Shown: positions 43,050-53,067, numbered from the stretch's first letter. The stretch: 64,000 bases of DNA from Rhizobium sp. BK196 (GCF_014193255.1 NZ_JACHZB010000009.1:186001-250000), one strand, 5' to 3'. Numbers and translations: made by a program. Notes: generated by a model from the sequence alone, not told the origin.

Positions 43050-45599
43050 TCATTCTATGAGAAAGCTGGAAGAGCTTCGGTCGGAGGCCGTGGCGCGGGG
43101 TAAATTCACCTCGAACACGGCGCCACCGTCAGCGTGGTTGTTTGCGCCGAGCGAGCCACCGTGCGCTTCAACGATCGTCTTGCAGATTGAAAGCCCAACA
43201 CCCATCCCATCGGATTTTGTCGTGAAGAATGGATCGAACAGCTTTGCAAGGTTGTCTACTTGAATCCCGGTGCCTTTGTCGCGCACGGTAAGCCGTATGG
43301 CATCGTCTCCAGCGTCTTCCGTGACCAGTAAAAGCTCCCGTTTGTCGACCGGTATCTCGGTCATCGAGTGGAGACCATTCGTGACAAGGTTAGCGATCAC
43401 CTGCTGCAGCTCCACGCGATTGGCGAGTATCACATGATCAAAATCCGCGAAGACAGATTTGACACGCGTTGCGGACGCCATGACTTCTCGCTCCAGCAGC
43501 CCAACCACTTCCGCGACAAGCTCCCTAAGGTCAACAAGTTCGGGCCTTGGCTGATTACCCTTGATTTGTTCGCGAGTGCGCTGAATGATCTGGCTGGCAC
43601 GCATACTGTGCTGAACGACTTTCTCAGCCGCCTTGTGTGCTGCTTGCATGTCAGGCGGTTCGGACTTCAGCCAGCGTATGCAGGCCTGAGCAAACATAAC
43701 CGCGGCACCAATGGGCTGATTGACCTCATGGGCAATGGTGGCGGAAACCGCGCCCACGGTTGCAACTCGACTTGCACGGGCAAGCTGAACTTGAGCCGCA
43801 AGGAGCGCCTCTTTCGCTTGCTCGCGTTGCGTAACATCGATCATTGCGCAAGCGACCCGGTCGAGAGCTTCGCGGTCCGGTGTGATTGCTGCTATGAACA
43901 GGACTGTAACTGGTCTCCCGTCAGCGGTTAGCAGATGCAACTCCTTTTCATATCGCTCGACGCCGTCCTCCATGGCGAGGATAAGCGGGAGAAGCGTGTC
44001 TGCATTTTGTGGCAAAAAGCGTCGTACTGGGCCAAGGAGCTCACCGGCGGAGCGGCAGGCGAAGAGCTTTACCGTGGCGTCGTTGACGTCACTAAAACGA
44101 ATCAGATCCGCGCATTCGTCGGCGGAACCAGGGTGGCTTTCGAAAAACTCGCGAACCGTGCCGCCATGCTCCGCGACGATTTCATCTAATCGCTCACGCA
44201 AACCTGACAGGTCTATTTCGCAAAGAGAAACGTGGTTTTGTTCGAAAATGGCACGGTAACGTCTTTCACTGCGTGTGAGCGCATTGACAGCTCGGGTCCG
44301 CGCGCTCGCGTTAAAGGCGACAAGGCTCAGGCCGCCGGTCATGGCCAGGTAGAACCCGACTGCGAGAAGGCCGCTGTTTGACGCGAGCGTTTGAGCGATA
44401 ACGGGAGAGAAGGCGCCACCAATAATACCACCGACGTTGAAGCTTAGTGACGTGCCGGAATAGCGGACGCGGGCGGGAAACAGGCTCGGCAGCCAGGCGC
44501 CGAGCGGTCCGTTGACGAAACCCATGGCGCAGAGTGAAAACGCTAGATAGACGAAGATCGTCGATAGCGAGCCGCTGCTCACCATCGGTGAAATGAGGAT
44601 GCCGGATGCAATCGTTCCGACACAGCCCCAGATCAGCACCGACTCATGACTCAGTTTGTCGGCGAGCCAGCTGGCGACAATAATCGAGCCGGCCATGAAC
44701 AAGATCGCAATAAGCTGGATCTCAAGAAACTCTGTTCTGGCGTATCCGAGAGTTGTAGTCCCATAGCCAAGCGCAAACGCGGTCACAACGTAGTAGAGTG
44801 AATAGCAGGCGACGACACCGAAGGCGCCGATAAGGAGCTCGGAGGAGTGATCTCGCACCACTTCGAGAAGCGGAACGCGCGCCGGTTTCGTCTCGGATAT
44901 AGCTTCCGTGAATTCGGGCGTCTCGACGAGATTGAAGCGTAGCCACAAGCCAAAACCCACAATCGGAACGCTGACGAGAAATGGAACGCGCCACCCCCAG
45001 CCGAGGAATTCTGCGGGGGTAAGGAAAATAGTCAACAGCAGAAATAATCCGTTAGCCATGAGGAAGCCGATTGGGGCGCCCAAGGGCGCAAACATTGCAA
45101 AACGCGCTCGCCAGCCAGGCGGGGCATTTTCCAATGCCAGCAGTACGGCACCCGTCCATTCGCCGCCGAGCGCCAGGCCTTGTCCGAAGCGCAACATGCA
45201 TAGCAGCGCTGGAGCTAGCCAACCTGCTGCCGCATAGCTCGGAAGTAGACCGATTGCCGCGGTCGATATTCCCATCAGTAAAAGCGATGCGATGAGTGTC
45301 GCCTTGCGACCGACCCGATCACCGAAATGTCCGAAGACAGCGCCACCGATCGGTCGAGCCATGAATGCGATCCCAAAGCTCGCATATGCTCCGATCAGCT
45401 CCAAGGACGGGACCGAAGCTGGAAAGAATAGGGGGCCAAATATGAGGCTGGCAGCGGTGGCATAAATATAGAAATCGTAAAATTCGACGGAAGTCCCGAT
45501 AAGACTCGACACGAGAATCCGGGCGATTATGGCATTAGGTTTGAGTGCTCGTCCTTGTGAGCGGGAAAAGAAGGTTTCAGTTTGCGAGACCTCAGCCAT
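43050..45599 (-). CDS. MFS symporter fused to a PAS sensor histidine kinase
   Basis: About 849 residues in two parts. Residues ~20-440 are a metabolite:H+ symporter-type MFS carrier (SVEFYDFYIYATAA, GHFGDRVGRKATL, LALGGEWTGAVLLALENAP). Residues ~450-849 are a sensor kinase: PAS-like region (SERRYRAIFEQNHVSLCEID), phospho-His in ATIAHEVNQP, N-box QVIANLVTNGLHSM, DKGTGI, FDPFFTTK and GMGVGLSI. The carrier part probably serves as a transport-coupled sensor. ATGs at 45599, 45611 and 45668 are all in frame; 45599 gives the family-like N-terminus. Divergent from two response-regulator genes. Confidence 0.9.
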   Translation of the reverse strand: MAEVSQTETFFSRSQGRALKPNAIIARILVSSLIGTSVEFYDFYIYATAASLIFGPLFFPASVPSLELIGAYASFGIAFMARPIGGAVFGHFGDRVGRKATLIASLLLMGISTAAIGLLPSYAAAGWLAPALLCMLRFGQGLALGGEWTGAVLLALENAPPGWRARFAMFAPLGAPIGFLMANGLFLLLTIFLTPAEFLGWGWRVPFLVSVPIVGFGLWLRFNLVETPEFTEAISETKPARVPLLEVVRDHSSELLIGAFGVVACYSLYYVVTAFALGYGTTTLGYARTEFLEIQLIAILFMAGSIIVASWLADKLSHESVLIWGCVGTIASGILISPMVSSGSLSTIFVYLAFSLCAMGFVNGPLGAWLPSLFPARVRYSGTSLSFNVGGIIGGAFSPVIAQTLASNSGLLAVGFYLAMTGGLSLVAFNASARTRAVNALTRSERRYRAIFEQNHVSLCEIDLSGLRERLDEIVAEHGGTVREFFESHPGSADECADLIRFSDVNDATVKLFACRSAGELLGPVRRFLPQNADTLLPLILAMEDGVERYEKELHLLTADGRPVTVLFIAAITPDREALDRVACAMIDVTQREQAKEALLAAQVQLARASRVATVGAVSATIAHEVNQPIGAAVMFAQACIRWLKSEPPDMQAAHKAAEKVVQHSMRASQIIQRTREQIKGNQPRPELVDLRELVAEVVGLLEREVMASATRVKSVFADFDHVILANRVELQQVIANLVTNGLHSMTEIPVDKRELLLVTEDAGDDAIRLTVRDKGTGIQVDNLAKLFDPFFTTKSDGMGVGLSICKTIVEAHGGSLGANNHADGGAVFEVNLPRATASDRSSSSFLIE

Positions 45600-45812
45600 A
45601 CAACATGCCATAAAAAATTGATCGGATTTGACTAAAAACCTGTTAGCACGTCGCCGACCGGTCTGCATCTGTATCTCAGTATTTACTGACGTGGGATGAT
45701 GGGAAGGGCAGCTCCAATGCCTGTAGACGAGCAGCCTTATGGCTCTGTAAAAGACGTTTATACCGCCTCCATGTTTCGGGGGTCATCACTTTGATTTGCC
45801 TGGAGAACCCGA

Positions 45813-46427
45813 ATGACCAGCTCGACACCCCTTGTCATTATCGTTGACGACGACGAGGGGATGCGAGAAAGCGTAGGGGAGATCCTCCGGTCGGTCGGCA
45901 TCGGGTCGGTTGGATTTGGATCTACCGCCGAGATGTTGGCTTCAACGTTGCCGGATCAATCCGGATGCTTGATACTCGACGTCAGACTTCCGGGGCTAAG
46001 CGGACTGGAACTTCAAGCCAAGCTTGCCGCAGCGGGCAGTCGGAGGCCGATCATTTTCATGAGCGGATACGGCGACGTTCCAATGACGGTCCGGGCTATG
46101 AAAGCGGGGGCGCTCGACTTTCTGCAGAAGCCGTTTCGCGATCAAGATCTGATCGACGCTGTGACTGCGGCAATCGAAAAAGATCACGAGCAACGCTCGC
46201 GATCCTCTGCGGCGATGGAAATCGCTAAGCTCGCGGCTACCCTCACGCCGCGCGAAACTCAGGTCATGGACGCTGTTGTCCGAGGTCTGTTGAACAAGCA
46301 AATCGCCCACGAGATGCAGTTGAGTGAAATCACCGTGAAGATTCACCGTGGGAATGTGATGCGCAAGATGAAGGCAGCCTCAGTCGCAGATCTCGTTCGA
46401 AAAGCTGAGTTGGTCAAAGCAGGGTGA
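45813..46427 (+). CDS. FixJ-type response regulator (REC + LuxR HTH)
   Basis: A 204-residue regulator. The receiver has VDDDEGM, phospho-Asp in LILDVRLPGLSG and Lys in LQKPFRDQD; the C-terminal HTH contains LTPRETQVMDAVVRGLLNKQ and EITVKIHRGNVMRKM. It is a transcription factor likely phosphorylated by the MFS-kinase fusion encoded divergently. The ATG has CTGGAGAACCCGA upstream. A second receiver protein follows. Targets may include the nearby IorAB or transporter genes; that is inference. Confidence 0.92.
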   Translation: MTSSTPLVIIVDDDEGMRESVGEILRSVGIGSVGFGSTAEMLASTLPDQSGCLILDVRLPGLSGLELQAKLAAAGSRRPIIFMSGYGDVPMTVRAMKAGALDFLQKPFRDQDLIDAVTAAIEKDHEQRSRSSAAMEIAKLAATLTPRETQVMDAVVRGLLNKQIAHEMQLSEITVKIHRGNVMRKMKAASVADLVRKAELVKAG

Positions 46428-46589
46428 TGCAACGATCAGCCGCGGTGGGCATTTACTCCCGGTAACCCTGCTGGTCGGCCGTATCTATGATCGATTTGGC
46501 ATATGCCCATACGATCGTATAACTATCGAAAGACGAGCGACGGTCTATTTAGAGCTGTGATTGAGATCGTTCCGGAAAGGACTGCGCCG

Positions 46590-46952
46590 GTGTCCCTCGG
46601 CAAAAAAATTGTTGCTATCGTTGATGATGACGAGGCAATGCTTGAGGCTACATCCGGTTTTCTGGAGGCGATGGGTTATGACGTCCTGCCGTTTGGATCT
46701 GGAGAAGCGTTCCTGGAATCTCCCCGCGCGTCGACTATCGACGTTCTTTTGACCGATATCAATATGCCAGGCATGAGCGGTCTCGATCTGCAGACCATGG
46801 TTCGCGTCCGGTATCCCGCACTCCCGGTCATCATGATGACAGCGCTTCGGGACGACATGTTACGCCGTCGCGTAATCGCGAGCGGAGCTAAAGCGCTTCT
46901 GCAGAAACCCATCCTCGCCGATGATCTTGTTCGCTGCCTAGAGGCCGCGTAA
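46590..46952 (+). CDS. Single-domain response regulator
   Basis: A ~120-residue FixJ-class receiver without HTH: IVDDDEAM, phospho-Asp in VLLTDINMPGMSG, Lys in LLQKPILADD. I take the GTG at 46590, which has GGAAAGG 9 bases upstream; the longer frame from the ATG at 46503 adds 29 residues unlike the family. It probably competes for or relays phosphate from the MFS-kinase fusion, beside the FixJ-type regulator. Confidence 0.8.
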   Translation: MSLGKKIVAIVDDDEAMLEATSGFLEAMGYDVLPFGSGEAFLESPRASTIDVLLTDINMPGMSGLDLQTMVRVRYPALPVIMMTALRDDMLRRRVIASGAKALLQKPILADDLVRCLEAA

Positions 46953-47011
46953 GTCGCGCTTCCTGCAGACTCAGGGCATGAGATCCCACCTGCGCAGTGA
47001 TTCAACAAAAG

Positions 47012-47044
47012 GCCTGTAACCGCTTTAGAAGAGCGGTTACAGGC
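47012..47044 (-). terminator. Terminator of the AraC-type gene
   Basis: GCCTGTAACCGCT and AGCGGTTACAGGC form a perfect 13-bp stem with a 7-base loop; the minus strand continues CTTTTGTTG. It serves the gene ending at 47077 and may also stop transcripts from the receiver gene. Confidence 0.8.
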
Positions 47045-47076
47045 TCTGTCGTTTGCTCGAAAGCCATATGGTCGGC

Positions 47077-47568
47077 TTAGTGTAGCGTATTCTTCACTGC
47101 TACCCGGTAGGGTTTGCGCCAAGCGTTTGGCGTGGTCCCGAATGTGCGACGAAAAACCTTGCAGAGGTGGGCTTGATCAGACATTCCGCACTCCAGGGCT
47201 ATCTGGCTCAGGGAAGCGTCTGTCGTCGCCATCAGTTCCTTAGCGAAAGTCATCCTGCGGCTGAGCACATAGTCGTACGGCGACTGGCCAACAGTCGCCC
47301 GAAAGGCACGGGAAAAGTGACTGCCGCTCAAACGGACAAGATCCGCGAGTTCATCGATCTTGACGCTTTCAGAAAGATGTTCTTCGACGAATTTTAGAAC
47401 CTTCTTGTATTGCCACGGTGCAAGCCCTCCGCGAACAACCTCGTTGGCTGTATTCGGGAAGAAGGCAGGCAACTTGGCAATATCGGCGTCCACCGTGGCG
47501 GGAAGTGCACCCAGGGTGGTGCCGGCGTTCGCATCAACGTTCCAAACTGTATTTGCGGCGGCTATCAT
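47077..47568 (-). CDS. AraC family transcriptional regulator (short)
   Basis: A 163-residue protein with a C-terminal AraC HTH pair (KIDELADLVRLSGSHFSRAF and SQIALECGMSDQAHLCKVFR) and a ~55-residue N-terminal part too short for a usual ligand domain. The ATG has GGAG 8 bases upstream. It is divergent from the IorAB operon with ~380 bp between, so it could control that operon. Confidence 0.9.
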   Translation of the reverse strand: MIAAANTVWNVDANAGTTLGALPATVDADIAKLPAFFPNTANEVVRGGLAPWQYKKVLKFVEEHLSESVKIDELADLVRLSGSHFSRAFRATVGQSPYDYVLSRRMTFAKELMATTDASLSQIALECGMSDQAHLCKVFRRTFGTTPNAWRKPYRVAVKNTLH

Positions 47569-47950
47569 CTCATGAACTCCTTGGCTAATCAGAATGATCC
47601 AAGGTTGCCGTTCGTCGACCGATTTGGCGATTGAACTCAGGTTGGCGCATACCCAAACCTTTGGATGTGGTACTGCTGCCGGTGAGGTTAGCTCCCGCCT
47701 GCGATCAGCGCTTGATCAAGCGGGGGATGGCTGGGGACCGAGTCATTCGGGACGTCGGGTATGGATCATAAGTCCCCTCATCCCGGTGCAGGTCTTGTCC
47801 ATTGCGATCCGCAATCTTATGCGCGGATCGTGCAATCTAACCTCGTCACTGCGACCCCATAGTTGGCGCGACTGCGAAATTTGAACCGTCGGTCGTTGCG
47901 TGATCGCCGACGCGGCCTTTGCGCTTGGCCGGCCCGCCAGGGAGAACGCG
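47569..47950. promoter_or_regulatory. 382-bp divergent intergenic region upstream of iorAB
   Basis: It separates the AraC-type gene and the molybdoenzyme operon and must carry both promoters. I could not fix promoter boxes or operators by eye; no gene or repeat is recognised. Confidence 0.4.
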
Positions 47951-48400
47951 ATGCGAACGCTGAAAATCAACAACGTCTTTCACAAAGTCGATGTGCCGGA
48001 CGACATGCCGCTTCTTTGGGTCCTGCGCGATGTGCTGGGCATGACAGGCACCAAATACGGCTGCGGCATTGCCCAATGCGGGGCCTGCACTGTTCATCTC
48101 GACGGCGAGGCGGTCCGCGCCTGCCAGACGACAATGGAGATGATTGCCAATCAGGCGATCACAACGATCGAGGGGATTGGCGCAACGGAGACAGGCGCCA
48201 AGGTTCAGGCCGCTTGGCTGGAGAAGGAAGTTGTTCAATGCGGCTACTGCCAGTGCGGCCAGATCATGGCCGCAACCGCTCTTCTCAACGAAAATCCTAA
48301 GCCCAGCGACAGCGACATAGACGACTTCATGGCCGGCAATATGTGCCGGTGCGCGACCTATGTGCGTATCCGCGATGCAATCCACACCGCAGCGGCCTGA
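47951..48400 (+). CDS. iorA: Isoquinoline 1-oxidoreductase-type alpha subunit (2Fe-2S)
   Basis: A 149-residue protein with two [2Fe-2S] centres: a plant-ferredoxin type (CGIAQCGACTVH and the later Cys in RACQTT) and the helical type (CGYCQCGQ and MCRCATY). This is the small subunit of xanthine-oxidase-family enzymes of the IorA/aldehyde-dehydrogenase type. The ATG at 47951 has GGGAGAACGCG upstream. It is followed 10 bp later by the large subunit; the electron acceptor may be the tri-haem cytochrome at 39067. Confidence 0.93.
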   Translation: MRTLKINNVFHKVDVPDDMPLLWVLRDVLGMTGTKYGCGIAQCGACTVHLDGEAVRACQTTMEMIANQAITTIEGIGATETGAKVQAAWLEKEVVQCGYCQCGQIMAATALLNENPKPSDSDIDDFMAGNMCRCATYVRIRDAIHTAAA

Positions 48401-48410
48401 GGATATCCAG

Positions 48411-50564
48411 ATGATCACCAATCTTTCGTCTCGCCGATCCTTCCTTAAAGGAACCGCGCTTGCGACCGGCGGTCTGCTGCTGTCGCTGCAAATGCCGGCG
48501 GCCATGCGCGCACGCGCCGCCCTGGCGCAGGACGCATCCCCGACATTCGTACCAAATGCCTTCGTTAAGATCGATCAGTCGGGGGTCACGCTCATCTTGC
48601 CACACATGGAAGTCGGGCAGGGCATCTACACGTCGAGTGCCATGATGATGGCCGAGGAGCTTGAGCTGGATCTCGACCAAGTGAAGCTGGAGGCCGCTCC
48701 CCCGGACATTTCCAAATACATGGACCCGATTCTCTATGACCAGGCCACCGGCGGTTCGACGTCGACAAGGACAGACTGGATGCGATTGCGGCAGGCGGGG
48801 GCCGCGGCACGGATCATGATGGTCGCCGCCGCAGCCAAGGAATGGCAGGTCACTCCGTCTGGCTGTCGTGTTGAGCGCGGCATGATCCGACACGATGCCT
48901 CAGGCAGGGCAATCACCTACGCCGATATTGCGCCAATGGCCGCTAACCAGCCGGTCCCAGCTGAGGTACCGCTGAAGGATCCATCGCAGTTCCGGTTGAT
49001 CGGGACGAAGGCGAAGCGGCTCGATACGCCGGCGAAGGTGGATGGTTCGCTCGTCTACGGTATCGATGTGATGAGGCCGGGCATGAAGTTTGCCACACTG
49101 GCCATCGCGCCTGTGAACGGCGGCTCGGTCGCCTCGATGGACGAGGCCGCGGCGCGGTCCCTCAAGGGCGTGATCGACATCGTCCGGGCAAAGGATTTCG
49201 CCGTCGCCGTCATCGGCGACCACATGTGGGCCGCCAAGAAGGGGCTAGACGCGCTCAACATAGAATGGTCACAAGGCCCGAATGCGCATGTTACGACAGC
49301 AAGCATTGTCGCGCGGATGGATGAGGTTTCTGCAGGCGATGGAGCCGTCGCCCGCCAAGAAAAAGACGCGCAGGCCTCGATCGCCTCGGCGGCGACAAAG
49401 CTTTCCGCGGTTTATCATTCTCCCTTCCTGTCCCATTCTCCTCTTGAGCCCCTGAACTGCACCCTGCATATCCGCGAGGATGGCGCGGATGTCTGGGTCG
49501 GAACTCAGGTGCCGGTGCGCGCGCAAAAGGCCGTTGCAGCCGTGACCGGCTTGCCGCAGGAGAAGGTTGCGATCCACAATCATCTCATGGGCGGAGCCTT
49601 CGGCAGGCGCCTTGAGGAAGACTCGGTCGAACTGGCCGCCGAACTGATGAAGGACATTCGCTATCCGGTCAAGCTCGTCTGGACCCGGGAGCAGGACATG
49701 ACCCACGACTATTACCGGCCCTATTATTATGATCGGGTGACGGCGGGTCTCGACAAGGATGGCCGGCTTGTCGGCCGTACTCATAAGGTCACGGGGTCGT
49801 CCATCTTCGCGCGATATGCGCCCGCGGCATTCACGGGCGGGGTCGATATCGATGCGGTCGATGGTGCCGCTGAAACGCCATACGATGAGGAGGCTGTATT
49901 CGCAGACTATGTCCGGCATGAGCCAGAAGGCGTCAATACGAGCTGGTGGCGTGGCGTCGGGCCGACCCACAATGTCTTCGTGGTGGAAAGTTTTATCGAC
50001 GAGATGGCTCATGCGACGAACCAGGACCCTGTCAGCTTCCGACGCAATATGCTGACGAGGAACCCGCGGGCACTTGCCGTGCTCGATCTGGCGGCCGAAA
50101 AGTCGGGTTGGGGTGAGAAGCTGCCGGCCGGGCGTGGGCGGGGCGTGAGCCTGCAGTCTGCCTTCGGCAGCTATCTGGCGCATGTCCTCGATATCGAGAT
50201 AGGCTCCGACAATGTCATTCGCCTCTTGCGATCGGTCATCGCCATCGACTGCGGCATTACGGTCAATCCCGACACTGTCAAGGCGCAGATGGAAGGCGGC
50301 GTTCTTTTCGGCCTCAGTTCAGCGATGTTCAACCGTGTGACCTTCACCAACGGCGCGGTCGATCAGACCAATTTCGACACATACCGCGTGTTGCGCATCA
50401 ACGAGGCGCCGAAGGTTGAGGTCTATCAAATCCATAATGGCGAGGCCCCAGGCGGGGTTGGCGAAGCAGGAACATCGGCTGCAGCCGGCGCGCTCGCAAA
50501 TGCCATCTTCTCTGCAACGGGCAAGCGGTTTCGATCTTTGCCGCTTGCTGAGGTGCTGGTTTGA
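48411..50564 (+). CDS. iorB: Isoquinoline 1-oxidoreductase-type beta subunit (molybdopterin)
   Basis: A 717-residue large subunit that holds the molybdopterin-cytosine-dinucleotide cofactor. A twin-arginine signal (SRRSFLKGTALATGGLLLSL) predicts Tat export to the periplasm, the mature part starting after ARAALAQ. The catalytic Glu lies in GVGEAGTSAAAGAL; GGAFGRRLEED and SWWRGVGPTHNVF are cofactor-binding landmarks. Substrates of the family are aldehydes or N-heterocycles. The ATG at 48411 has GAGGATAT upstream. XdhC- and MocA-like genes at 54588-56115 probably insert and make its cofactor. Confidence 0.93.
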   Translation: MITNLSSRRSFLKGTALATGGLLLSLQMPAAMRARAALAQDASPTFVPNAFVKIDQSGVTLILPHMEVGQGIYTSSAMMMAEELELDLDQVKLEAAPPDISKYMDPILYDQATGGSTSTRTDWMRLRQAGAAARIMMVAAAAKEWQVTPSGCRVERGMIRHDASGRAITYADIAPMAANQPVPAEVPLKDPSQFRLIGTKAKRLDTPAKVDGSLVYGIDVMRPGMKFATLAIAPVNGGSVASMDEAAARSLKGVIDIVRAKDFAVAVIGDHMWAAKKGLDALNIEWSQGPNAHVTTASIVARMDEVSAGDGAVARQEKDAQASIASAATKLSAVYHSPFLSHSPLEPLNCTLHIREDGADVWVGTQVPVRAQKAVAAVTGLPQEKVAIHNHLMGGAFGRRLEEDSVELAAELMKDIRYPVKLVWTREQDMTHDYYRPYYYDRVTAGLDKDGRLVGRTHKVTGSSIFARYAPAAFTGGVDIDAVDGAAETPYDEEAVFADYVRHEPEGVNTSWWRGVGPTHNVFVVESFIDEMAHATNQDPVSFRRNMLTRNPRALAVLDLAAEKSGWGEKLPAGRGRGVSLQSAFGSYLAHVLDIEIGSDNVIRLLRSVIAIDCGITVNPDTVKAQMEGGVLFGLSSAMFNRVTFTNGAVDQTNFDTYRVLRINEAPKVEVYQIHNGEAPGGVGEAGTSAAAGALANAIFSATGKRFRSLPLAEVLV

Positions 50565-50588
50565 ACATTTGACAGGCAGCCGGAAAAA

Positions 50589-50619
50589 AAGAGGGCGAGG
50601 ATTTTGTCCCCGCCCTCTT
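50589..50619. terminator. Bidirectional terminator between iorB and the lactonase
   Basis: AAGAGGGCG and CGCCCTCTT form a perfect 9-bp stem with further inner pairing (GGA/TCC). It lies between two convergent genes; the 5' side carries an A-run, so it has a T-run on the minus strand. Confidence 0.75.
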
Positions 50620-50638
50620 GCTTTGTCAGTCTGCATAT

Positions 50639-51514
50639 TCAGGCTGCAATGTCATCCGCCCTTTGAAGCAACTCGTAGTTGGCTGCGACCGTCACATCGG
50701 CGCCCGGGTTGTCAATGGCCTCATGATAGCGACCGATGATCTTTCCGCCGCGAACGAGCGCGGGGCTATCATGGCTGATCAGCAGGAAGCGGGTCCCCGA
50801 AAGGGCTCGCTTAATCGCCTTCTTTTCATCAAGTGTCGACATGGCACGATTGGCGGTGATTGTCGGCTCGTGCGCTGCCTGATCGAGTATCGGCTCGATC
50901 AACTGGTCAGCAACGTGGTAGGCGACGTCACCAGCAATGTTGAGCAGCCCCTCGTCCGTCTCAACGAGCACTGAAATAGAGCCGGGTGTATGGCCACCGG
51001 TCAGTCGTACCGCGACGCCGGGGATGATTTCCTCCTCGAAGGTTCCGTCGACGTCGAAGAGGCGTAGCGCGCCGCGGGTATGCAGACGGTCGATAAGATG
51101 TTTAGTCTCGACGGCTGTATACATCCCTGGCCCCATGAGGCCCGACGCCGCAAATTCCAGCTCGCGGCGTGACATGGCGATCGTGGTAGACATCGGGAAA
51201 AGGTAATCTTGCCCGGAGTGGTCGATATGGGCATGAGTATGGATGACATGCCGAATGTCGCTCATCCTGAGGCCATGCCGCGCCAGGTGGTTTTCAATCG
51301 ACATTTCTGAAGTCTGCTCGGCGCCAATTCCGAAGATTTCGTACTGCTCCGCGTTGCGCGAGCCGGTATCGACGAGGATGGGTTCCTCTCCGCCGAGGAT
51401 GAGGAAGCCGAGCGTGGGTATCGTGGTCAGGATGCCCGGATTTCGAAACAGAACAAGGCCGCTCGAATCCAGTGTCATATTGCCGAAATTGATCGGATAA
51501 ACTTTAAGGCCCAT
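50639..51514 (-). CDS. N-acyl-homoserine lactonase-family metallo-hydrolase
   Basis: A 291-residue metallo-beta-lactamase-fold protein. The zinc motif is HTHAHIDH (His94, His96, Asp98, His99), with GGHTPGS, the bridging Asp in NIAGDVAYH, and LLISHDSP. It resembles the AttM/AiiB lactonases of Agrobacterium, which open acyl-homoserine-lactone or gamma-butyrolactone rings. The ATG has CAAGGAGATACCT upstream. It is downstream of an MFS gene on the same strand and could share its transcript. Confidence 0.85.
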   Translation of the reverse strand: MGLKVYPINFGNMTLDSSGLVLFRNPGILTTIPTLGFLILGGEEPILVDTGSRNAEQYEIFGIGAEQTSEMSIENHLARHGLRMSDIRHVIHTHAHIDHSGQDYLFPMSTTIAMSRRELEFAASGLMGPGMYTAVETKHLIDRLHTRGALRLFDVDGTFEEEIIPGVAVRLTGGHTPGSISVLVETDEGLLNIAGDVAYHVADQLIEPILDQAAHEPTITANRAMSTLDEKKAIKRALSGTRFLLISHDSPALVRGGKIIGRYHEAIDNPGADVTVAANYELLQRADDIAA

Positions 51515-51595
51515 AGGTATCTCCTTGGTTGACGGGCGTGGAAGCGCGATCGGGATCGCGCCGGGGGTAAAAAAGGGAGCAGGGGAGCATCAGGC

Positions 51596-52807
51596 CTAGG
51601 CGGCGCGCCTATCGCAGAAGGGCGGCAGGCTCCTAAGCCGGGCGTAGGCGATCAGAAGGACAATGGTAACCAGACAGAGGGCCGACATCACCACAACCTC
51701 CGAAAAGGCGGCATGGGCGAGATCGCTGAGGGTTGCGATCTTGCCGAGGATCACCGCCAAGATGCCGGTGAAAAGGTAGGCGAAAAGAAAGACGCCGGAG
51801 AGAACTCCGCCCCGAACGGCCTTGGGTGTTACGCGGGTGACGATGGCGAGACCACCGTACACCATCAACGCGTAACCCGTACCCGAAGCAGCCGCCATGG
51901 CGACGAACAGGAGGAGGCTGTGAAAACTTGCGGCTCCCGCGAGCAGGGTCATGGCACCGAGGGATATGACTGTGCCTAACATAGCAGCCTTGGCAGGCTC
52001 TGCTTTCCGCGAAAATAACCCGGTGACACCAAGCGAGATACCGAACAGCGAAAGAGCAACGCTGTTGACGAACACGTTGGAGGACTGAACCAGCTCACGT
52101 GCGAATTGCGAGCCTAGGGAGCCTACTGTCACGCCGTGGGTATAGGCGGTCATGACCGTGATGGAGGAAACTATAAAAGGTCCGCGCAACGATCGCTCGA
52201 CCCGAGGCAGACGTGGTGTCCACCGATGTTCAATTGCGTCAACGTCTCTTGGCAGGAAATAGCTCAATCCAGCCAGGACGAGCAGCAGAAACAATAGCAC
52301 CACAAAATTCAGATGCGTTGGAAAGGGCGCATATTGGATCAGCAGGCCCCCGACAAGGAGTGCCGCGGCAAACCCGATCGCCTGACCTGAGATCGTCATG
52401 GAGCTTGCTCGCTCGGCCCCATCGTCGCCGGCATATTCCACCAATGCCGCGGTGGATGGGCCTGCGGTGAGGCCGACGCCAAGCCCCATGAAAACTCGAC
52501 CGACAAACAGCATCCATACATCGCCTGCGATAGCGAAGAGAAAAACACCGATGATCGAGGCCGTCAGGCCGAAAAGCATGGTCATACGTCGACCGACGTG
52601 GTCGGAGAGATCGCCGAATACGATCAGGGTTGCGACCACCACGATTGGATAGATCGCGAAGACTGCTGTCGTGATCGTTGGGGTGAGATGCCACTGTGCC
52701 GCGTAGAGTGGATAAGCCATAGCCGGAGCTGCACTCGTCCACAGTGTATGGGCAACAATGCCTGCCGCCACCCAAAAGCTTGCTTTTTGAGAGAGTTCCG
52801 TAGCCAT
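51596..52807 (-). CDS. MFS transporter
   Basis: A 403-residue major facilitator with about 12 membrane helices. Motif A is FGDLSDHVGRRMTMLFG; the early segment WVAAGIVAHTLWTSAAPAMA and GVTAGPSTAALVEYAGDD-type loop (GLTAGPSTAALVEYA) are typical of drug-efflux-like carriers. The ATG at 52807 has AAGGAGATTTTGC upstream. It is divergent from the SDR at 53068 and may be co-expressed with the lactonase at 50639; substrate unknown. Confidence 0.9.
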   Translation of the reverse strand: MATELSQKASFWVAAGIVAHTLWTSAAPAMAYPLYAAQWHLTPTITTAVFAIYPIVVVATLIVFGDLSDHVGRRMTMLFGLTASIIGVFLFAIAGDVWMLFVGRVFMGLGVGLTAGPSTAALVEYAGDDGAERASSMTISGQAIGFAAALLVGGLLIQYAPFPTHLNFVVLLFLLLVLAGLSYFLPRDVDAIEHRWTPRLPRVERSLRGPFIVSSITVMTAYTHGVTVGSLGSQFARELVQSSNVFVNSVALSLFGISLGVTGLFSRKAEPAKAAMLGTVISLGAMTLLAGAASFHSLLLFVAMAAASGTGYALMVYGGLAIVTRVTPKAVRGGVLSGVFLFAYLFTGILAVILGKIATLSDLAHAAFSEVVVMSALCLVTIVLLIAYARLRSLPPFCDRRAA

Positions 52808-53067
52808 GCAAAATCTCCTTGGCTGAAGCGCGTGCGTTCGACCGCGACCACTTGACATCGGTAGCCATCGGGCCCGCGGGTGGCGCCAGACGAAGCGCGT
52901 ATGTCCGTGAAGGTGGGAACTCTGCCAGGCGTTTTATTGGACGATTATGCTACGGAAGGAGGTTTCACGCCGCACTGCGAGGAATGAACGCATCGTCAAA
53001 TATCAAACAAAGCATCGGCTCTAGATTTCCGCCGACACTACAAATTACCTTTAAAAGGAGATCTATC

